NCBI GenBank assembly: GCA_017552535.1
Contig: JAFZPV010000051.1
Location: 1 to 50,058, forward strand
Direction of reading: 5' to 3'
DNA length: 50,058 bases
Source of the DNA: Clostridia bacterium
GTDB lineage: Bacteria > Bacillota > Clostridia > Christensenellales > Aristaeellaceae
The first letter of the stretch is position 1; every line of letters starts with the position of its first letter. Under the pieces are notes generated by a model. The model ran no database searches, had not been told where the DNA came from, and was given only the letters and a program-made list of their open reading frames with translations. Of the stretch, positions 17,092 to 25,909 are shown in pieces. Both the position numbers and the translations under genes were made by a program.

Positions 17092-18123
17092 ATGATACGT
17101 TTCGAATCGGATTATCAGGAAGGCGCGCATCCCAAAATACTGGAGGCGCTCGCGCAAACGAATTTTGAACAGACTCCGGGCTACGGAACGGACAGGTTCT
17201 GCGAAAGCGCCCGGGAAAAGATCCGCGCCGAGCTGAAGGCGGAAGTGAGCGGCATACACTTTATCAGCGGCGGCACCCAGACCAACCTGCTGGGCACGGC
17301 CATGTGCCTGAAGCCCTGGCAGGGCGCGCTGTCGGCGGATACCGGCCACATCGCCGTGCACGAGTCCGGCTCCGTCGAGGCCACGGGCCACAAGGTGCTC
17401 ACCCTGCCCAACACCCTGGGCAAGATCAGCGCCGCGCAGATCTCGGCCTTCTGCCGGGAGCACTACGCCTCTCTGACCGCCGAGCACACGGTGCAGCCGG
17501 GCATGGTGTATATCTCCCAGCCCACGGAGTACGGCACGCTGTACAGCCTGAAGGAGCTTAAAGACATCCGGCAGGCCTGCAATGAGTTCGGCCTGAAGCT
17601 GTTTGTGGACGGGGCGCGGCTGGTGTACGCCCTGGCCTGCCCCGAAAACGACGTGACGCTCAGCGATCTTGCGCGCCTGGCGGACGCCTTCTATATCGGC
17701 GGCACCAAGGCAGGCGCGCTGCTGGGCGAGGCGCTGGTGATCCGGGACGCGGAGCTGGACCGCTCCTTCCGCTACCTGCTCAAGCAGCGCGGCGCCATGC
17801 TGGCCAAGGGCCGTCTGCTGGGCATACAGTTCGACGTGCTCTTTACAGACGGGCTGTACCGCGAGATCGGCAGCCACGCCATAAGCCAGGCCGCGCGCCT
17901 GCGTGCGGCCTTTGCCGGGGCTGGCTACGCTTTCCGGGTGCCTTCTCCCACCAACCAGCTCTTCCCCAACCTGGGAGAAAAGGCCCTGCGCGCCTTCGAG
18001 GGCAAATACGCTCTTTCCTTCTGGGAGGACGCACCCGGCGGCAAAGTGATGCGCGCCTGCACCAGCTGGGCCACGAGGCCCGAGGACGTGGACGCGCTGA
18101 TCCGGGATCTGCCCAAAGCTTAG
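17092..18123 (+). CDS. ltaE: Low-specificity L-threonine aldolase (beta-eliminating lyase family)
   Basis: 343-residue PLP enzyme of fold type I cleaving threonine or allo-threonine to glycine and acetaldehyde. Features are SGGTQTNLLGTA, DTGHIAVHESGSVE, LFVDGARLVYAL (Asp contacting the PLP ring nitrogen) and GGTKAGALLGE with the Schiff-base Lys. Start at ATG 17092 gives the usual MIRFESDYQEGAHP beginning; an upstream in-frame ATG at 17074 would add six residues. Stop is TAG. A monocistronic unit with its own promoter and a strong terminator. Confidence 0.88.
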   Translation: MIRFESDYQEGAHPKILEALAQTNFEQTPGYGTDRFCESAREKIRAELKAEVSGIHFISGGTQTNLLGTAMCLKPWQGALSADTGHIAVHESGSVEATGHKVLTLPNTLGKISAAQISAFCREHYASLTAEHTVQPGMVYISQPTEYGTLYSLKELKDIRQACNEFGLKLFVDGARLVYALACPENDVTLSDLARLADAFYIGGTKAGALLGEALVIRDAELDRSFRYLLKQRGAMLAKGRLLGIQFDVLFTDGLYREIGSHAISQAARLRAAFAGAGYAFRVPSPTNQLFPNLGEKALRAFEGKYALSFWEDAPGGKVMRACTSWATRPEDVDALIRDLPKA

Positions 18124-18171
18124 AAAACCAACTCTTACACAAAACGGGAGCGCTTCACGCGTTCCCTGTTC

Positions 18172-18210
18172 ATAAAAGTCTCGCCACTCGATAAGCGGCG
18201 AGACTTTTAT
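18172..18210. terminator. Bidirectional terminator hairpin
   Basis: ATAAAAGTCTCGCC and GGCGAGACTTTTAT form a perfect 14-bp stem with an 11-base loop and T/A runs on both flanks. It serves the aldolase gene on the plus strand and the zinc-ribbon gene on the minus strand. Confidence 0.85.
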
Positions 18211-18267
18211 AGACTTCAACTGCACACTGTGAGAGTGCGTCAGCTCTACATCATTGCTATCGTAAGT

Positions 18268-18504
18268 TTAGACATCCCATTGATAGCCACAGTTCTGGCA
18301 GACTGCAATTTTCTGATTATGTATTGTTGTCTTGCTCTTTTCTTTCTTCTTTCCGAATATTAGCCACAACCCGCAAGTACATAAAATGAGGAACAGCCTA
18401 CCAATAGCAAAAAGGCAGCCCTTATTTTTTGTGTTTGTTACAGAACCCGTCTGAATCACCTGAAAAGAAACATTATTGCTTTGACATTTGGGACAAACTG
18501 CCAT
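18268..18504 (-). CDS. Small membrane protein with split zinc ribbon
   Basis: A 78-residue protein. CPKC at residues 4-7 and CQNC at 69-72 form the two halves of a zinc ribbon ending GYQWDV. Between them a hydrophobic helix (about 30-50, rich in L, I, F, C) is followed by a KKKEKSK basic stretch. Similar small zinc-ribbon/transmembrane proteins are found with phage and element genes; function is unknown. AGAGG lies 7 bases before the ATG. The gene is clearly AT-richer than the flanking aldolase and miaA genes, suggesting acquisition together with the divergent XRE gene. Confidence 0.7.
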   Translation of the reverse strand: MAVCPKCQSNNVSFQVIQTGSVTNTKNKGCLFAIGRLFLILCTCGLWLIFGKKKEKSKTTIHNQKIAVCQNCGYQWDV

Positions 18505-18664
18505 ATTTACGCCTCTTCTCTTCTTTACTATTCAACCGCGTATTTCAACGATTGTTTTGCTACTCCTGGTATATCTGTTGCTTGATATATCTTCAACGTC
18601 ATTTTCTCATGTTCATTCTTTAAAGCCCAGTAATCACCCTGAGCTACATCTATTCATCACCCAT

Positions 18665-18701
18665 ATTATAGTAAAATTATTTACTAAAGTCAATAGTAAA
18701 T
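18665..18701 (-). promoter_or_regulatory. Promoter and overlapping operator of the zinc-ribbon/XRE pair
   Basis: Minus-strand TTGACT (18688-18693), 17 bp, TATAAT (18665-18670) drives the zinc-ribbon gene. The inverted repeat ATTTACTA (18679-18686) / TAGTAAAT (18694-18701) flanks the -35, and a third half site TAGTAAAAT lies at 18669-18677. A plus-strand TATAAT at 18715-18720 could serve the XRE gene. The layout fits repression of both genes by the small XRE protein. Confidence 0.65.
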
Positions 18702-18750
18702 ATCTGGCCTCTTCTATAATAGTATTATCATTATACAGGAGGTGTCTTGC

Positions 18751-18987
18751 GTGGATTATACAAAAATCATGCGTGATCTGCGCGAAGACGCCGACCTTAC
18801 TCAAAAACAGGTCGCCGAGATTCTTGGCACCTCTCAAACCATGTACGCCCGCTATGAGCGCGGAGCGAATGAGCTTCCCATTCACCATCTGCTTACGCTA
18901 TGTGACTATTACATGGTTACAGCTGATTTCTTGCTTGGAAGAAATAAGAACAAGCATTCGGAGGACATAATCAAAGGGCACAGTTGA
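18751..18987 (+). CDS. Small XRE-family helix-turn-helix regulator
   Basis: 78 residues, almost entirely a Cro/C1-type DNA-binding domain: LTQKQVAEILGTSQTMYARY then LLTLCDYYMVTADFLLG. Start is GTG 18751, since AGGAGGTG ends at 18743 and the in-frame GTG at 18742 lies inside that ribosome binding site. Divergent from the zinc-ribbon gene, with an inverted-repeat operator between them. AT-rich like its partner. Downstream bases 18990-19036 read DADDILPSAKRERLE in another frame, perhaps the remains of a longer C-terminus. 19037-19163 holds nothing I recognise. Confidence 0.8.
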   Translation: MDYTKIMRDLREDADLTQKQVAEILGTSQTMYARYERGANELPIHHLLTLCDYYMVTADFLLGRNKNKHSEDIIKGHS

Positions 18988-19163
18988 TGCCGATGATATT
19001 CTGCCTTCTGCTAAACGCGAACGTCTAGAATAAGCATGGAAGAAGCATAGCTCCTCCTATTTTCCCGCAGTAGTCAAAATAATATAATACTCCGTTTTTG
19101 AAAGCGCCTCGTTGTTTTAAAACCCAGAACTTTGGACATTTATCCAGCATACAAATAGAAGTC

Positions 19164-20060
19164 CTATAAGGCATCCCCCTTCAAAAACTCTTCTATTTTT
19201 CCGCAGGCCTCTTCGTAAGGATTTGCGGTCATATCCAGCCAGTAAATGCTTTCGTCCCGCTTGAACCAGGTCACCTGGCGCTTGGCAAAGCGCTTTATGG
19301 CAAGGCTCAGTTCCTTCAGCATCGTTTCTTCGTCCGGCCATACGCCCGTAAGGTATTCGGTGATGTAGCGGTACTCCAGGCCGAGCTTCAAAAGGAACTC
19401 GTCGCCCGCGCCTTCCGCCCGCAGGCGGCGCACCTCGTCGATCATGCCCTCGGCGGTGCGCCTGTCCAGGCGCTCGTCTATGCGTTTTTTCAGGGTCTCC
19501 CGGTCCCACCGGACGCCCAAAGTCAGCACGTCGTAGCGGGGACGGGCGGCTGGCAGCGCGCTGTCGCCGTCGTGGAGTTTTTCCAGCACCCGCATCACGC
19601 GGTTCCGGTTGTTGGGGTCTATATCCAGCCCGGGCTGCTTCGCCATGAGCATGGAATACAGTTCCGGGGTGGAGAGGGTCTCCAGCTCGTCGCGGTACTT
19701 GAGGTCCGGCGCCTTGTCACTGAGCTCGTAGCCCTTGGTTACGCTTTCAACGTACAGGCCGGTGCCGCCCACCAGGAAGGGGATCTTCCCCCGGGCGCAG
19801 ATATCGTCGATCGCCCGGTAAGCCAGGCGCTGGAAGTCCGCCATGGAGAAGAACTCCCCCGGCTCGACCACGTCCAGCAGGTGGTGCTTTACGCCCATCA
19901 TGTCTTCGGGGCGTATCTTGCCGCTGCCAAGGTCCATGCCTCTGTATACCTGCCGGCTGTCCGCGGAGACGATCTCCCCGTCAAACGCCCGGGCGAGGCG
20001 CACGCCCAGCGAGCTTTTGCCCGAGGCGTTTGTGCCGACGACGGCGATGAGCTTATGCAT
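19164..20060 (-). CDS. miaA: tRNA dimethylallyltransferase
   Basis: Transfers an isopentenyl group to N6 of A37 in tRNAs reading UNN codons. P-loop GTNASGKSS near residue 9, then SADSRQVYRGMDLGSGK, HHLLDVVEP and LVGGTGLYVESV, all family signatures. Length (298) is normal. The C-terminal RQVTWFKRD segment is the conserved tRNA-contact region. Its start overlaps the upstream MFS gene stop by 8 bases, so the two are co-transcribed leftwards. Confidence 0.95.
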   Translation of the reverse strand: MHKLIAVVGTNASGKSSLGVRLARAFDGEIVSADSRQVYRGMDLGSGKIRPEDMMGVKHHLLDVVEPGEFFSMADFQRLAYRAIDDICARGKIPFLVGGTGLYVESVTKGYELSDKAPDLKYRDELETLSTPELYSMLMAKQPGLDIDPNNRNRVMRVLEKLHDGDSALPAARPRYDVLTLGVRWDRETLKKRIDERLDRRTAEGMIDEVRRLRAEGAGDEFLLKLGLEYRYITEYLTGVWPDEETMLKELSLAIKRFAKRQVTWFKRDESIYWLDMTANPYEEACGKIEEFLKGDAL

Positions 20061-21237
20061 TCTTTTCCTCCCCGTTCAGAGGCCCGCGCCGGAAATAATA
20101 GGGCGCAAAGACCGCAAGGCACACCAGGCATATGGCCGCGCAGCCGTAAAACACGCTCTGCCGGCTCGTGAGGTCGGACAGCAGGCCGCCGCCGAAGTAT
20201 CCCAGCGCCCGGGCCACGCCGAAGCCGAACACGCTGATCAATAGCTGACCGCTGGCCCGCTGGTTTTCGGGCACCGTAGCCTGCACGTATTTGGACACGG
20301 TTACGGTGATCACGATAAAGCCCATGCAGTGCAGCACCTGGCTCATCATCGCCACCGCCGGGCTGGACGTGGACGCCACGATGAGCCAGCGCGCCGTCAT
20401 GCACAGGGCGCTTATGCACATCAGCCTGCCCGCGCCGTGGCGTTTGAACAGCCGGTCGCTGAAGAGCAGAAACGGCGTCTCGCTCACGGAAGAAATGAAG
20501 TAAGACCAGCCCACGTACGCTCCGCCGCCCAGGTCGTCCCTGAGCAGCGGGGAGAAGAAGGCATAAAAGTAGCCGTAGGTGATCTGCAGGGGCACCATGA
20601 AGGCGAACAGAATCAGCAGGTCCCGGTTTTTGAAAAGGCTCAGCATGCCCTTTGCGCTTTTGCGCTCCTCGCCGCCGGACACCCGGGGCATGTACTGGGC
20701 GGCCAGGGCGATCATCAGGCACATTCCCGCCGTGGCGTACACGGCGGACGTGCTGCCCACGGCCTCCACCACGTAGCCGAACAGCGCCGCCACCACCGCG
20801 AAGCTGAGTCCCCCCGCCAGGCGCACGGGCCCGAACGGCCGCCCCTGGGCGTCCAGGGCCGTGAGCACCACGCTGTCGCCCATGGGCTGTATGGAGGTAT
20901 AGAACGCGGAAAACAGGCACACCACCGCCAGCACATAGCCAAAGCGGCTGTCTAGGCGCACCGCCAGCATCAGCAAAGCCGCGCACACGCACATGAAGGA
21001 CAGAAGCCGGTTCCTCACCTTCGCCCTGTCGCCCAGGTATCCCCACAGCTGCATGGTGAACACGCTCATTACCGCGATCAGCGCGTTGATCGTGCCGATG
21101 TGCGTGTTGCTGAGCCCTATGTCCGTATAATACAGGGACATAAAGCTCTGAAACACGCTGTTGGTCATGTAGTACGCCATCAGAAACGCCGCGCATCTCA
21201 CGCTGACGTCCGTGAAAAAGCCTTTGCGGGTGCTCAT
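20053..21237 (-). CDS. MFS transporter
   Basis: 394-residue, 12-helix major facilitator protein. The loop 2-3 motif reads WGYLGDRAKVRNRLL (a form of GxxxDRxGRR). Overall pattern resembles the MFS_1-like group with sugar or phenylpropionate permeases (HcaT/LacY relatives). Start at ATG 21237 is preferred because AGGAG lies 8 bases upstream, within the first codons of a longer frame from 21255 that lacks such a site. Substrate unknown. Overlaps miaA by 8 bases. Confidence 0.82.
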   Translation of the reverse strand: MSTRKGFFTDVSVRCAAFLMAYYMTNSVFQSFMSLYYTDIGLSNTHIGTINALIAVMSVFTMQLWGYLGDRAKVRNRLLSFMCVCAALLMLAVRLDSRFGYVLAVVCLFSAFYTSIQPMGDSVVLTALDAQGRPFGPVRLAGGLSFAVVAALFGYVVEAVGSTSAVYATAGMCLMIALAAQYMPRVSGGEERKSAKGMLSLFKNRDLLILFAFMVPLQITYGYFYAFFSPLLRDDLGGGAYVGWSYFISSVSETPFLLFSDRLFKRHGAGRLMCISALCMTARWLIVASTSSPAVAMMSQVLHCMGFIVITVTVSKYVQATVPENQRASGQLLISVFGFGVARALGYFGGGLLSDLTSRQSVFYGCAAICLVCLAVFAPYYFRRGPLNGEEKNA

Positions 21238-21361
21238 GTTTTCGCTCCTGCGCATAAATATACTGGGATTATATGCCTGCCAGTATTAAGTATCAAGGGT
21301 ACAGGCGCATTTTGCCTGCCCGCGCGTCCGCTTTGCTTTAAGCCCGGTCCGGGGCAAAGCT

Positions 21362-21384
21362 TTACAGGGATAAAGCCCCTGTAA
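21362..21384. repeat. Hairpin TTACAGGG/CCCTGTAA
   Basis: An 8-bp perfect stem with a 7-base loop in the 263-base gap between the divergent MFS and pta genes. It resembles the other palindromes scattered through the window. The rest of the gap holds only the pta promoter. Confidence 0.45.
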
Positions 21385-21427
21385 GCACACATTTAACCTA
21401 AGCAGGCGCAAAAAACCGCGCCGCGCG

Positions 21428-21456
21428 TTGCGAAATCAGGAAAAACGTAGTATAAT
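21428..21456 (+). promoter_or_regulatory. Promoter of pta-ackA
   Basis: TTGCGA (21428-21433), 17 bp, TATAAT (21451-21456), about 45 bases before the pta start. Confidence 0.75.
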
Positions 21457-21501
21457 ATGATAAGAATATTGTGCGCTCATGCGCAGGTATGGAGGAAGAA
21501 T

Positions 21502-22479
21502 ATGGCTATTATCGATAAGATCTTTGCACAGGCGAAATCGAACGTGAAGCACATCGTGCTGCCCGAAGGCGAAGAGACCCGCAACATCCAGGCCGCCGCC
21601 AGGATCGTGAAGGAAGGCATCGCGCGCCTGACCCTGCTGGGCGATCCCGAAAAGGTGAAGGCCGTGGCTGCCCAGACGGACACCTGCCTGGAAGGCCTCG
21701 ATATCGTGGACCCCAAAACCAGCGAAAAGACCCAGGCCTACGCCGACCTTCTGTACGAGCTGCGCAAGGCCAAGGGCATGACGCCGGAAGAGGCCGCGAA
21801 GAAGGCCGCCGATCCCATGTACTACGGCATCCTGATGGTCAAAAGCGGCGACGCCGACGGCCTGGTCTCCGGCGCGATCCACTCCACGGCGGACATGCTG
21901 CGCCCCGCGCTGCAGGTGATCAAGTCCAAGCCCGGCATCAAGACCGTGTCCAGCTGCTTCATGATCGAAAGCCCGGTATACGGCGTGATGATCTTCTCCG
22001 ACTGCGCCGTGAACATCGATCCCAACGCTGAGGAACTGGCCAACATTGCCGTGGCCGCCGCCGACAGCGCCAGGACCCTGGCGGGCCTCGATCCCAAGGT
22101 AGCCATGCTCTCCTTCTCCACCAAGGGCAGCGCCAAGCACGACAACGTGACCAAGGTGCAGGAAGCCACCCGCATCGCCAGAGAGCTTGCGCCCGAACTC
22201 AAGATCGACGGCGAACTGCAGCTCGACGCGGCCATGGTGCCCGCGGTCGGCCAGCTCAAGGCGCCCGGCAGCGAAGTGGCCGGTTATGCCAACACGCTGG
22301 TGTTCCCCGATCTGGAAGCCGGCAACATCGGCTACAAGCTGGCCCAGCGCTTCGGCTCCTCCGAAGCCTACGGCCCCATCCTCCAGGGCATCGCCAAGCC
22401 CTGCAACGACTTGAGCCGCGGCTGCAGCGCGGACGACATCGTGGCCACCGTAGCCATCACCGCCGTGCAGGCGCAGTGA
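21502..22479 (+). CDS. pta: Phosphate acetyltransferase
   Basis: 325-residue enzyme converting acetyl-CoA plus phosphate to acetyl phosphate, the first half of the fermentative acetate route. Signs are HIVLPEGEETRNIQAA, GDADGLVSGAIHSTADMLRP, SFSTKGSAKHDNV and the C-terminal VFPDLEAGNIGYKL. Short single-domain form, as in Clostridia. Start at ATG 21502 with GGAGGAAG directly upstream. ackA follows 42 bases later, so the pathway pair is an operon. Confidence 0.95.
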   Translation: MAIIDKIFAQAKSNVKHIVLPEGEETRNIQAAARIVKEGIARLTLLGDPEKVKAVAAQTDTCLEGLDIVDPKTSEKTQAYADLLYELRKAKGMTPEEAAKKAADPMYYGILMVKSGDADGLVSGAIHSTADMLRPALQVIKSKPGIKTVSSCFMIESPVYGVMIFSDCAVNIDPNAEELANIAVAAADSARTLAGLDPKVAMLSFSTKGSAKHDNVTKVQEATRIARELAPELKIDGELQLDAAMVPAVGQLKAPGSEVAGYANTLVFPDLEAGNIGYKLAQRFGSSEAYGPILQGIAKPCNDLSRGCSADDIVATVAITAVQAQ

Positions 22480-22521
22480 GCTTCAGGCCCGTCAACGCAT
22501 AAACGCAAAGGAGAAACCATC

Positions 22522-23727
22522 ATGAAAATCCTCGTCATCAACGCGGGCTCTTCCTCGCTGAAATACCAGCTGATCGACATGGACACCCGCGAGGTCATCG
22601 CCAAGGGCCTGGCCGAGCGCATCGGCATGGATTCCGGCCGCCTCACCCACCGCTACGGCGCGGACTGCGCCGAAAAGCACGTGGTGGACACCGTGTTCAA
22701 AGATCACACCTCCGCCATCCAGCTGGTGCTGGACGCGCTGGTGGACCGGGATCACGGCGTGATCGCGGACGTGAGCGAGATCGGCGCTGTGGGCCACCGC
22801 GTGCTCCACGGCGGCGACAAGTTCACCGCCAGCTGCATCGTGGACGAAGCCTGCAAAAACGCCATCCGCGCCTGCTATCCTCTGGGCCCGCTGCACAATC
22901 CCGCCAACCTGCAGGGCATCCTGGCCTGCGAAAAGGTGATGCCCGGCACGCCCCAGGTGGCCGTGTTCGATACCGCCTTCCATCAGACCATGCCCCCCAA
23001 GGCCTTCATGTACGGCGTACCGAAAAAGTATTACGACAAGCACGCCGTGCGCCGCTACGGCTTTCACGGCACCTCCCACCGCTACGTATCCGGCAGGGCC
23101 GCGGAGCTTCTGGAAGAAAAGGGCTACAAGCACGACAAGATGATCGTGGCGCACCTGGGCAACGGTTCCTCCCTGAGCGCCGTGTTGAACGGCCAATGCG
23201 TGGACACCTCCATGGGCCTCACCCCGCTGGAAGGCGTTTTGATGGGCACCCGCTCCGGCAACGTGGACCCCGCCGTGGTGGAGTTCATCGCCAACCTCGA
23301 GAATCTGTCCGTCACCAACACCCTGACCATGCTCAATAAGGAAAGCGGACTGCTGGGCATCAGCGGCGTTTCCAGCGACATGCGCGACGTGAACGCCGCG
23401 GCGGACGCCGGCAACGACAACGCCAAACTCGCTCTGGACATGTGGCAGTACGGCATCAAGAAGTACATCGGCGCCTACGCGGCGGCGATGGGCGGCCTGG
23501 ACACCCTGATCTTCACGGCGGGCATCGGCGAAAACGACGGCCTGGGCCGTTGGAAGGTGTGCGAAGGCCTGGAGTTCCTGGGCATCAAGCTGGACGCCGA
23601 AGCCAACAAGGTGCGGGGCGAGGAAAAACTGATCTCCACGCCGGACAGCAAGGTGAGCGTATGGGTGATCCCCACCAACGAGGAACTGGCTATCGCCCTG
23701 GACACCCTGGAGCTGACTGCCAAATAA
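22522..23727 (+). CDS. ackA: Acetate kinase
   Basis: 401-residue kinase making acetate and ATP from acetyl phosphate. Family signatures: NAGSSSLKYQLID at the N-terminus, VGHRVLHGG, FDTAFHQTMP, RRYGFHGTSHRYVS, GNGSSLSAV and TAGIGEN. Full length. AAAGGAG lies 8-9 bases before the ATG. Together with Pta it provides substrate-level phosphorylation in a fermenting anaerobe. Confidence 0.97.
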   Translation: MKILVINAGSSSLKYQLIDMDTREVIAKGLAERIGMDSGRLTHRYGADCAEKHVVDTVFKDHTSAIQLVLDALVDRDHGVIADVSEIGAVGHRVLHGGDKFTASCIVDEACKNAIRACYPLGPLHNPANLQGILACEKVMPGTPQVAVFDTAFHQTMPPKAFMYGVPKKYYDKHAVRRYGFHGTSHRYVSGRAAELLEEKGYKHDKMIVAHLGNGSSLSAVLNGQCVDTSMGLTPLEGVLMGTRSGNVDPAVVEFIANLENLSVTNTLTMLNKESGLLGISGVSSDMRDVNAAADAGNDNAKLALDMWQYGIKKYIGAYAAAMGGLDTLIFTAGIGENDGLGRWKVCEGLEFLGIKLDAEANKVRGEEKLISTPDSKVSVWVIPTNEELAIALDTLELTAK

Positions 23728-23772
23728 GGCCGCACAGGGCGAAACGCGCCCTATGCTTACGCAAAAAATAAC

Positions 23773-23801
23773 TTTACAAAATCACCTTGAGTGATTATAC
23801 T
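23773..23801 (+). promoter_or_regulatory. Promoter of yceD-rpmF
   Basis: TTTACA (23773-23778), 17 bp, TATACT (23796-23801), with the yceD start 25 bases downstream of the -10. Confidence 0.75.
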
Positions 23802-23825
23802 ATAAAGGCTAACGGAGGACCTAAG

Positions 23826-24329
23826 ATGATCGACGTTTCGGGCGCCCTCAAGCAACCCGGCAGCAGCTTCGCTTTTGATGAGCTTCTTTCGTTCGAACCC
23901 TGCGAGGTGATGGGCGAAGAGCTTGCGTTCGAAGGCGCGCGCCTTGCGGGAGAGCTTTTTTCGGCGGGCGAAACGGTCAGCATCGATTCCCGCCTCACCG
24001 TCACCGTACACGCCCACTGCGCCAGGTGCCTGGAACCCGTGGAGTACCCCATGGATATCGAGGTCAGGGCCGAATTCAAACGCACGCCGGATGAAGACGG
24101 CTTCCTGATCCGGGGCCATGAGATCGACGCGGGCGAAGCAGCGTTTGAGGCGCTGCTCACCGAGCTGCCCATGCGCTTCGTGTGTTCGGAGGATTGCCGG
24201 GGACTGTGTCCTGTTTGCGGCGTAAACCGCAACAAAAGCCTGTGTACGTGCCTTCAGGGTGCGGCTGGGCCGAGCCCGTTCGAGGCACTTGCCGTGTTAC
24301 TCGGCAACCAAACCAATGAGGAGGTGTGA
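23826..24329 (+). CDS. yceD: YceD/DUF177 family protein
   Basis: 167-residue small protein linked in most bacteria to rpmF and proposed to act in 23S rRNA processing or accumulation. Cys pairs CARC near residue 65 and CPVC followed by CTC near the C-terminus fit the metal-binding form of the family. Start at ATG 23826, with GGAGGA 6 bases upstream. rpmF follows after 2 bases, the classical pairing. The usual further partners (plsX, fabH) are absent here. Confidence 0.88.
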   Translation: MIDVSGALKQPGSSFAFDELLSFEPCEVMGEELAFEGARLAGELFSAGETVSIDSRLTVTVHAHCARCLEPVEYPMDIEVRAEFKRTPDEDGFLIRGHEIDAGEAAFEALLTELPMRFVCSEDCRGLCPVCGVNRNKSLCTCLQGAAGPSPFEALAVLLGNQTNEEV

Positions 24330-24331
24330 TC

Positions 24332-24523
24332 ATGGCTGTACCGAAAGGGAAAGTTTCAAAGGCCAGGAAGAATTCCCGCCGTTCCGCTAACTGGAAGCTG
24401 TCTTTGCCCGGCATCGTAAAGTGCCCCAAGTGCGGAAAAATGAAGCTTGCGCACCGCGTGTGCAAATCCTGCGGCTACTATGATGGCGAACAGGTCATCA
24501 AGGTCGAGGAAAACGATAAATAA
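24332..24523 (+). CDS. rpmF: 50S ribosomal protein L32
   Basis: 63-residue large-subunit protein beginning [18 protein letters not shown]. The zinc-binding (C+) form, with Cys at 31, 34, 44 and 47. Start at ATG 24332, 8 bases after AGGAGG. Ends with an acidic EENDK tail. Terminator follows directly. Confidence 0.97.
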   Translation: MAVPKGKVSKARKNSRRSANWKLSLPGIVKCPKCGKMKLAHRVCKSCGYYDGEQVIKVEENDK

Positions 24524-24536
24524 GCTTCTCACTCAG

Positions 24537-24561
24537 ACGCCCGGCTCTGCCGGGCGTAAGT
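24537..24561 (+). terminator. Terminator after rpmF
   Basis: ACGCCCGGC and GCCGGGCGT pair perfectly around TCT, followed by AAGTTTT. Confidence 0.8.
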
Positions 24562-24564
24562 TTT

Positions 24565-24608
24565 CGCTGGAAATGAAATGGGATTTCATTTCCAGCGGTT
24601 TGGTTTTT
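24565..24608 (+). repeat. Dispersed palindromic repeat, copy A
   Basis: A perfect 15-bp stem, CGCTGGAAATGAAAT with its complement, around GGG, then GGTTTGG and a T run. The same sequence with two differences lies at 30615-30659 on the other strand. Here it follows the rpmF terminator. The gap up to 24794 holds nothing else clear. Confidence 0.75.
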
Positions 24609-24794
24609 GGGGTCTTCTGCCCCTTGCTTTTTCCAAAACGTCAGGATTTTTCGACTTCAGCAACAGCCATTATTTCATATTTCTCCGTGCGCCCCCTATT
24701 CTCCATGCGCAGGCAACGCAAACCCATACTGTTGGTATAAATATTTTTCTACATTCAGTATAGTCAGTGTCTTCCATTCATTCCATCGGCGGTG

Positions 24795-24800
24795 TATAAT
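24795..24800 (+). promoter_or_regulatory. -10 element of the XRE-helical/MFS operon
   Basis: TATAAT, 32 bases before the GTG start. The matching -35 position reads TTCCAT, a weak site, suggesting activator dependence or low activity. Confidence 0.45.
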
Positions 24801-24832
24801 GGCAGCGTGATCAGTTAAAGGAGGTGCCGTGC

Positions 24833-25909
24833 GTGGAGCTGAAGCTTTCCGAAAACATCCGTTCCTTTCGGAAGGAGCGGAAGATGACGCAGGAAAAACT
24901 GGCCGAGGCGCTGGGCGTAACGGTCGGCGCGGTGTACAAATGGGAATCCGGGCTTTCGCAGCCGGAGCTTGACCTGATCGTGGAGATGGCGGATCTTTTC
25001 GATACCTCGGTGGACGTGCTTTTGGGTTATAAAATGAAGGACAACCGCCTGGACGCCGCCCTTGAGCGGATGGAATCCTACTTCCGCACCATGGACCCCT
25101 CGGCCGTCACCGAAGCGGAAAAGATCCTGGCGAAGCATCCCAATTCCTTCCGGGCTGTGTACGGCTGCGGCGAGACCTGCCTGGTGTTCGGCTCCGCGAA
25201 TCACGATCCTGCGCTGCTCAGGCGGGCAAAGGAGCTGCTGGAACAGTCCCGCGGGCTTCTTTCCCAGAACGACGACAGGCACATCAGCGATTCCACCATC
25301 TGCGGCAGCATTTCGCTGGCCCTGTTTCTGCTGGGCGAAAAGGAGAAAAGCGTGGAAATGCTGAAGCAGAACAACGCGGGCGGGATCTTCAGCAGCGAGA
25401 TCGCCGCGATGCTGGCGGTATTCATGGGCCGGCCGGAGGAAGCCTCCGAGTTCCTGTCCGAAGCGTTTCTGAGCGGGATCTTCAGCATGATCAACGCCAT
25501 CGTCGGTTATGTCTTTCTCTTCCGCCTGAGGGGAGACTGGACCTCGGCACTGGATATCGTCAACTGGGGGATCGGTTTTCTGGGCGGCCTCAAGACGGAA
25601 GCCCGTCCGGATTCGCTGGAAAAAATGCACGCCGAGCTGCTGGCCCTGCTTGCGTACGTTCAGGCGAAATCCGGCATGCGGGAGGAATCCTTCGAGACCC
25701 TGAAGAAAGCCAGGAGCCTGGCGGTCCGCTTCGATTCCATGCCGGATTACAGCGTAGGCACTATGCGCTTTACCGAACACCCGGACAGGTCCGTGGTTTT
25801 CGACATTCTCGGCGCGGGCGCTCTGAGGAGCGTGGGCGGCCTGATCGGCCTGATCGATGACAGAGAACTGAATGAACGGTGGGAGGAACTTACCAAAAAT
25901 GAACGGTGA
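24833..25909 (+). CDS. XRE regulator with helical (TPR-like) sensor domain
   Basis: 358 residues. The HTH (about 3-60) reads MTQEKLAEALGVTVGAVYKW and is followed by SVDVLLGY. The remaining ~280 residues are predominantly helical with paired-helix periodicity (AEKILAKHP, LLRRAKELLEQS, AMLAVFMGRPEEASEFL), resembling tetratricopeptide-type sensor domains of peptide-responsive regulators. Start taken as GTG 24833, because the earlier in-frame GTG (24824) lies inside the GGAGGTG ribosome binding site. Overlaps the MFS gene that it probably controls. Confidence 0.75.
   Translation: MELKLSENIRSFRKERKMTQEKLAEALGVTVGAVYKWESGLSQPELDLIVEMADLFDTSVDVLLGYKMKDNRLDAALERMESYFRTMDPSAVTEAEKILAKHPNSFRAVYGCGETCLVFGSANHDPALLRRAKELLEQSRGLLSQNDDRHISDSTICGSISLALFLLGEKEKSVEMLKQNNAGGIFSSEIAAMLAVFMGRPEEASEFLSEAFLSGIFSMINAIVGYVFLFRLRGDWTSALDIVNWGIGFLGGLKTEARPDSLEKMHAELLALLAYVQAKSGMREESFETLKKARSLAVRFDSMPDYSVGTMRFTEHPDRSVVFDILGAGALRSVGGLIGLIDDRELNERWEELTKNER

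Noticed and set aside
18429-18970. Plus-strand frames across the zinc-ribbon gene and control region
   Set aside because: No motif or ribosome binding site; the opposite zinc-ribbon frame and the XRE frame explain the coding signal.
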